NCBI GenBank assembly: GCA_039654915.1
Contig: CM077599.1
Span: 13,084,501-13,148,500, forward strand
DNA length: 64,000 nucleotides
From: Aquilaria yunnanensis
Taxonomy: Eukaryota; Streptophyta; Magnoliopsida; Malvales; Thymelaeaceae
Direction of reading: 5' to 3'
Each line of letters opens with the position of its first letter. Position 1 is the stretch's first letter. Position numbers and translations under genes: made by a program. Below, one piece after another: positions 57,630 to 64,000 of the stretch. The notes below the pieces were generated by a model. It saw only the letters and a list, made by a program, of their open reading frames with translations. It was not told the origin of the DNA and did no database searches.

Positions 57630-57890
57630 CAATTTAGTCATTGAAAGGGCAACTGTAGTCTAATTAGGGAAAAAAATGACTAAAAAGTGACTGCAATCTA
57701 ATTCAAAAAAAAATTCACGTCTGAAAGTTAATTGCAAAGTAGGCTACTGAAACAATGAGTCATCCAACAGTCGTAAAAAAAAAAAAAAGAATACCTTTTT
57801 GTTTCCAATTGAATCAGAACTGGCAAGAATAAGGACTGACCTAAAAATCACCACTTTCAATCGTGATTTCATATTTGTTTTGTGGTGAAT
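57630..57890. mobile_element. CACTA-like terminus after the second telomere-like block
   Basis: GACTAAAAAGTGACT and related motifs, ending TTTGTTTTGTGGTG, i.e. CACCACAAAACAAA on the minus strand. It aligns in layout with 38612-38851. Confidence 0.45.
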
Positions 57891-59630
57891 ACAAAATAAA
57901 AAAAACCGTTAAAAAATAGATTATATGGTTTAAATCTACTTTAGTTTCAAACAATGATCACAAAACTTAAACAAACTTGATATTAATAAGCGATTAAGAA
58001 AAGCCAGTTCAAAAAACTCAAACTCATTGCCATATATATATATAAATATTGGTCAATTTCTATATTCAACGATGGAAACTAGATATGTAGAAAATTGCAC
58101 TTGCCTTATGTGAAATTTAAAAAAAAAATGTCTCAATTTAAAACAGTTATACATAAGTTAAAATAAATCATGCGTTAAAAGGGAAAAGAGTATTTAAAAC
58201 AGTTATACATAACTATAATGAAACAAATAATAATATCCCTAACGTATTTTGTTTAAATTACTCGTTTACATTAATGATACTTTGTGTCATTTGCAGAAAT
58301 TTCTTATATTACGAGGATATTAAGTTATTTTTCCCCTTTTTTTCAGTTCCTCCCTGCATCTGTAAAGCGTGAAGAAGTACCCATTGTTTTTCCTGTCCGT
58401 TTGCAATCGTTCGAGGTTAGATTATATTTCTTTTCCTATTATATTGAGAATGGGATGATTTTAAGGGAAATTGTTTTACTTACTAATATTGATAATAAAA
58501 CTTATTTGTTGTCACTATGGTTTGAACACAGTGGGTTTAGATTTGAATATGCAATTTATGTTAATTATTTGTTATCTGTGGATATTTTTTCTTCTGGATT
58601 ATAGTCAATATGTAATTTCTTTATGCATTGTATATATTATTTTATGGCATGATTATTTGTATAAGTTCATGGTAATAGGTGTAGTTATGGTTTAGTTGGA
58701 GTGCTTTAGTGTAAATAGTTATATTATGTCATGGTGTATTGATAATAAAAATTTAATCATTATAATAAAACCATGTTGCAATAATATGACAATAATAATG
58801 CAGAAAAAATAAAACAATTAATTTGGAGACCAATAGAGAAAATATGAAAACAAATAAATTACAACCACTGAAGAGGATGAGTCACTATCATTCGAAGAAA
58901 TCCAGGTAGCCTGATTGTACCAAACATGACTTGAACGCAAACTTCTTCCTAACCCTAACCTTTACCTTAGACCATAAATCTAAACTTAAACCCAACACCG
59001 TCAACCTAAACTTGTAAACCCTAAATACGACAAAATCTAACCTAAACTATAAGTCGTATATCGTAGCAGTATGAACCCTATACCTAAGTCTAAACTCTAA
59101 TAGACATAAACTTAGACGCTAATCTTAACAATAATTTGTACAAAACCATAAACGCTATACAATAAATCTGAACCAAAATAATCCCCATAAACCCAAGACT
59201 CTAACCTTAACCTTAACATTAACTATAAGCTCGTAATTCAAATCATAAACCCTCAAACTCTAACCTTAAAACTCTCAACCATTAAAGGAATAATTAGGAC
59301 AGTTTTAAACCCTTAAGGTAAACATTAACTTTCTTTATTCATTACCTTTTGTAGTTAGTAAAGCCTATATGTAATAAAATATCCTTTGAAAATTATTAAT
59401 TTAAGTACTAAGAACAATGACAGTAATAAGAACAATAATGATGACCGTACGTTAATCATAAGAACAACTAGATTGAGAATAAACTTTGTCTATCTAAAAA
59501 TACTGTAAACTTGAGTACGTAAACATTGAAGCATACTTTTGTTATTTTTACTAACTCAATATAAAACTTAAGTACGTATATCATTTAATAGATTGAGGTG
59601 TTTATGATTACGAACAGATTTTTTGTGTAA

Positions 59631-62600
59631 TGGAATCCGCCCGTAGTTGTATGTACAGTAACCGTTTCTTGCCTGGCCGAACTGGTTACACACAACAGTA
59701 GGAGTCCGGGGTGGAAGAATTTATATCATTTGCTATATCCCACCCTGAAACTATGAGCGGGTTACGCATTCGCTGTCCTTGTCGGAAGTGTAACAGGCTG
59801 ATGAAGTCAGAGTTCATCTGTACAAATGGGGGTTTAAGCCTTTTTACTTGAATTAGACCGTTCATGGTGAGCCATTTAATGAAGCATCAGATACGGCTCA
59901 GGGTGTGGGTGGGTTTAGGGAGTTTGACCAGGGGTGTTCGACGAATCCATATGATAAGATGGTATTAGATGCCGTTGGCCCTAGTTACTCACAATTTCCA
60001 GAAGACAATGTTGTGGAGCCGAATGAAAGTGCTCAAAATTTTTTTAATCTTTTGAATTCAGCATCAACTCCTTTATGGGATGGGTGCGAAAGTCATTCTG
60101 AGTTATCTGCTGTTGTCCGCCTTCTCAACCTTAAGTCTGAGTATCACATGTCACGAGGATGTTTTAATGGCATTGCCCAACTGATGAAGGAGACTTAACC
60201 AACAGATAGTAAGATGCCATCAAATTGGTATGAAACTAAGAAATTAGTTTCCCAGTTGGGTCTGTCTCACGAGAATATTGACATCTGTGTGAGTATGTTG
60301 TTCTGGAAAGATGACAGTACCGATCGTATTTGTAAGTACTGTGGGTCTGAGAGATATAAGCCAAAAAAGGGAGGTCATGGTAAAGATCGACCGAGGAAAA
60401 CCATGCATTATTTACCACTAGGCCCTCGTCTACAACGCTTATTTGCGTCATTGGCAACAGCTGAGCAGATGAGGTGGCATAAGGAGCAAACACAGGTCCC
60501 AGGTGTGTTAAAACATCCATCAAATGGTGAAGCTTGGAAACATTTTGATCAGACCTACCCATGGTTTGCTTCGGAACCACGAAATGTCAGATTGGGGTTG
60601 TGTGCCGATGGATTTAAACCTTTTGGAGCATCTGGGAAACAATACTCTTGTTGGCCTGTGATCGTTACTCCGTATAATTTGCCCCCTTGGATATGCATGA
60701 AAAAACCCTATATGTTCCTTTCGTTGCTGATTCCAGGTCCACGTAGCCCAAATCATAAGATTGATGTTTATCTACAACCTCTCATAGACGAGCTACGGCA
60801 TCTGTGGTTTGATGGCGTCGAAACATGGGATGTGTCATTGAAACAAAATTTTATTCTGCGAGCAGCATTAATATGGACCATAAATGACTTTCCGGCTTAT
60901 GGCATGCTATCAGGGTGGATGACACATGGGCGATTGTCTTGCCCTATTTGTATGGGTGAAAGTAAGGTATTCCAACTTAAGTATGGCGAGAAAATTTCTT
61001 TTTTCGACTGTCATCGGCAATTCCTCCCCCGGAACCACCCATATAGAAGGAATTGTACTTGCTTTAAAAAAGGGAAATCAGAAAAATTATTACCTCCGTC
61101 GCGCTTATCAGGTGAAGATATATTTGAAAGAATCTCATGGATTCCATCAGTTGGTAACGATGGTCCATAAAATCGACCGTGTGATTATGGGAAATCACAT
61201 AATTGGACGAAGCGAAGCATTTTCTGGGAGTTACCATATTGGGCCACGAACTTAATACGACATAATCTTGATGTTATGCATATTAAGAAGAACGTGTTTG
61301 AGAATATATGGAATACTGTGATGGATGTTAAGAACAAAATGAAAGATAATGTGAAAGCACGGAAGGACCTGGAAATTTATTGTAATCGGCCGGAGTTAAA
61401 CATGGTTCCACTTGATGATGGTCGTTCGTTCAAACCAAAGGCGAGGTTCACATTGGATGTTAACCAAAGGCAAGATGTGATCGTCTGGGTAAAATCTTTA
61501 CGACTCCCTGATGGATATGCCTTAAATCTTGGGAGATGTGTTGATGCAGCTGGTTGTAATATGTATGGTATGAAGAGTCATGATTGCCATGTTATGATGC
61601 AAAGGCTTCTCCCCATTGCCCTCAAAGCGCTACCCGACAATATTTGGAAGCCATTAACGGAGTTAAGCCTATTCTTTAGAGACTTGTGCTCTCCAGAGTT
61701 GCATGAAAATCACTTGTTTGCGCTGGAGGCTAATATTCCAATTATAATTTGTAAGCTTGAGAGAATTTTCCCTCCAGGGTTTTTTGATGTCATGGAGCAT
61801 CTCCCAGTTCACTTGCCCTTTGAAGCAAGGGTTGGAGGACCTGTTCAGTACCGATGGATGTATAAATTTGAGCGGTGCATGCATGACCTAAAAATGAAGG
61901 TTTGTAATACTGCTCATGCTGAGGGATCGATATGTGAAGCATACCTTATAGAGGAGACTTCCATCTTTTGCTCTCATTACTTTGAGTCCCATGTTCCCTC
62001 CATGATGAACCGAGTACCGAGAAATGATGATGGTGGTCCTGTCCAATGTAATGGTGACTTGTGGTCCATATTCACTTTTCCGGGACGACCATATGGTGCA
62101 TGCCGATATAGATTCCTCACGGACGATGAACTAAGACTTGCAACCACATACATTCTTCTAAACTGTGCTCAGATCAGGCCATACCTAAAGTAAGTCATCG
62201 TTCATGTAAAGGCATTCCAACTGTGATTATGTTGAAATTCAGTACTACTCATCAAACAAAACTAACATATTTTTATTGTTTCTGTTATTGGCGACAGTAT
62301 GTTTGTGGACATGGTCAGGGAAACTGCACCCGAGATAACAATGTCCGAGATGGACATACACATTGAAAACAATTTCTCAGCCTGGCTCCGACAATATGTA
62401 CGTGTGCTTTTAGGACAGAATGTATTGTAATATGTTAAGTTATAAAAGTCTCCATATATATTGTCCTAAATTGAAATATGTTTTACATAGGTTGATGACC
62501 TAGGTAACAATATTGTCGATAACATCTTGTGGGATGTTGCATGTGGGCCCTCACGGCGAGTTCAGACATGGCCAGTGTATTTCACAAATGGGTACAAGTT

Positions 62601-63225
62601 TCACATAAGTGAATGGGGGAAGGACAAATCAACATTTAATAGTGGAGTCTGCATACGCAGTACGGGTGCAAGTGAAGTTGAATGTGATTTTTATGGTATA
62701 TTAGAAGAAGTCATTCAACTCGAATATCTCGGCTTTCCGCATAAGAATGTTGTCTTGTTTAGGTGCAACTAGTTTGACCCAACACTTGGACGTGGAACTC
62801 GAATGCATAAATAGTTTGGGTTAGTTGAGATCCGGAATAGCCGCAGATATCAGAAGTTTGATCCTTTCATTCTAGCATCACAAGCTGACCAAGTTTACTA
62901 CACACAATATCCAAGTAAGTCAAGTGAAAGAAACGGGTGGTCAGCTGTTATGAAGATAAAACCTCGATGGATAATACAGGCTGCAATTCTGGACACGGAT
63001 GATGTGTATCAAGACAGTGGATCCGTTAATTGTCAAAGAATTGAAGATGACCCAATTGAGGAGTTAGCTGACACGGGTGTCGGTGATGATATTGAAGAAG
63101 ATGTACTTGAGGAGGGGGGATCTAATGACGAGACAGAGGATGATGAAGAGTTTATATCCGATGACAGTGACTCTAAAGAGTCAGAGGAGTTTGAGTCGAA
63201 TGACAACAGTGGGTCGAATGAATGA
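59631..63225 (+). pseudogene. CACTA TNP2-type transposase, decayed
   Basis: DNA-cutting transposase of En/Spm elements. A transposase-associated domain (GVEEFISFA, RIRCPCRKCNR) lies at 59631-59840, then, after a frameshift near 59840, the TNP2 core from 59905 (NLLNSASTPLWDGCESHSEL, ETKKLVSQLGL, CADGFKPFGASGKQYSCWPV, HNLDVMHIKKNVFENI) and a DUF4216-like C-terminus (LGFPHKNVVLFRCN, ASQADQVYY) with an acidic tail. Introns fit at 62190-62297 and 62398-62490. In-frame stops lie at 59700-59702, near 59845, 60196-60198, 61168-61170, near 62770 and near 62813; several are TAG where Trp is expected. The protein cannot be made whole from this copy. Confidence 0.85.
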
Positions 63226-63374
63226 TTAGATAACATGTACTAGGAATAATGATAACCTGTAATTTCTAAGTAATGTGTAGAAAATATTTGAGTACATTTA
63301 TGTACCCCTAATACTGCACAATATATGTCAGTAAATATATGTTATGTTTAATTTACCAACTTACCTAAAAATAA

Positions 63375-64000
63375 ATGCAGATGCCTCGTAAAGGGGATAA
63401 CACCTATAAACGCCGACCTGGGAAAGGACCATTTATGCAATTTAAGGAGGTAATGGAGCCAATACTTAATGAACGACATAGGATCGGTTCTTCATCCCGG
63501 GCACAAGAGGATGTCGGTGTAGAGACGCAGGGAACAACAGTGCCAGCCACGCAGGTCCCCTCACATGAGCACCAATCTGACGGCGGTGGAGGCACGCCAT
63601 CAGGACATGGATCTGGTGCGCGCCACCTGAGGCACCCCATAGTGACGACTCATCCCTCAGATGATGATATACATATTGATGACATCCCATCATCGATGTC
63701 ACAGACAGCAGGCCGACCGCGGATGAAGATATCCCCACATGGTAACACGTAAGTGATAAATACCAGACACACGTATTAATATTAGTAAGAGTAAATACTT
63801 TACATGGAATCATTCTTTGAAACTTAAGTCATATAATTTCAACGTCACAGATTCATTCCAGCTGCGGCGACACGGTTAGTGACACCATGTTTCACCACAC
63901 ATTTCAAACCATATTCTGATTGGTCCTCTGTCTCTCCATCAGACCTGCAGCAATGGTGGCATGTTTTTTAGGTATGACAATAATATTACTATGTTAATGA
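63375..64000 (+). CDS. Second ORF of the CACTA element (N-terminal part), cut by window end
   Basis: The first exon runs from the Met at 63381 or the upstream Met at 63375 to about 63748, where a GTAAGT donor stands. It is basic then Ser/Pro/Gly-rich. A second exon starts after the AG at 63850 with FIPAAATRLVTPCF and later SDLQQWWHVF. A second gene downstream of TNP2 in CACTA elements normally encodes a TNPA/Ptta-like DNA-binding protein that recognises sub-terminal repeats; that role is inferred from position and style. Confidence 0.55.

Larger units (their letters stand above)
54226..59630. other. CACTA interior upstream of transposase
   Basis: Mostly AT-rich. It holds a 155-bp direct duplication (54672-54830 and 55990-56150), a CA microsatellite (56606-56638), a telomere-like block (56750-57620) followed by a CACTA-like end (57630-57890), and a poorer telomere-like stretch (58930-59290). 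A possible leader exon at 54382-54419 ends at a GTTAGT donor, and an AG-bounded stretch 58349-58414 before GTTAGA could be another. Confidence 0.5.
53900..64000 (+). mobile_element. CACTA (En/Spm) transposon, 5' part, continuing past the window
   Basis: The left end reads CACTACTAAAAAATCCGTC at 53900. Sub-terminal motifs in both orientations (ACCAACGG and CCGTTGGT, often as hairpins such as CCAACGGCTAAGCCGTTGG) fill 53924-54225. A TNP2 transposase gene follows at 59631-63225 and a second ORF starts at 63375. The right terminus and the 3-bp target duplication are outside the window. Confidence 0.85.

Overview
This is a plant nuclear genome window, most likely a eudicot. It is AT-rich, its genes carry many introns, it holds DELLA- and CYP94-type gene fragments, and most of it is nested transposable elements. 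Only two host-type genes are seen, both on the minus strand: a GH1 beta-glucosidase (18603-23736, 13 exons, intact) and an amidase (43761-45634, 5 exons, broken by one in-frame TGA).

Region 1-17880 is most of one young LTR retrotransposon, read on the minus strand. Its 5' LTR (14417-17880), primer site, gag (13250-11499), polypurine tract (2984-2996) and most of its 3' LTR (1-2983) are present. It looks like a Ty3/Gypsy Tat/Ogre-type element but has no visible protease, reverse transcriptase, RNase H or integrase. Where pol should lie it carries four intronless sense-strand cassettes: three tandem copies of a 182-codon basic, cysteine-rich ORF resembling the nucleic-acid-binding (cysteine-rich) proteins of carla-, viti- and allexiviruses, then a LOG-like (cytokinin-activating enzyme family) ORF. 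Three of the four are preceded by the same kind of TATA box, and a minisatellite of about 85 bp lies upstream of the LOG TATA box. This cargo is the most unusual content of the window.

Region 23.8-29.5 kb holds a Pack-MULE (24543-26403) that captured two pieces of a DELLA gene and, between them, an inverted piece of a CYP94 P450, plus a second MULE-like element (27290-28483). Region 29.5-37.3 kb holds a decayed Ty3/Gypsy gag-pol relic, a truncated Helitron (helicase C-terminus, RPA70-like exons, 3' CTAG end) and a lone MULE-type terminus. Region 37.5-38.9 kb is a telomere-like repeat block that switches strand, followed by a CACTA-like end. A small hAT element with an 8-bp target duplication lies at 41654-42790.

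Region 45.5-49.9 kb is a tandem duplication that copied the amidase promoter and first codons. From 53900 to the right edge lies the 5' part of a large, decayed CACTA (En/Spm) transposon with TNP2 transposase and the start of a second ORF; it contains a second telomere-like block. No tRNA, rRNA or CRISPR array was recognised.
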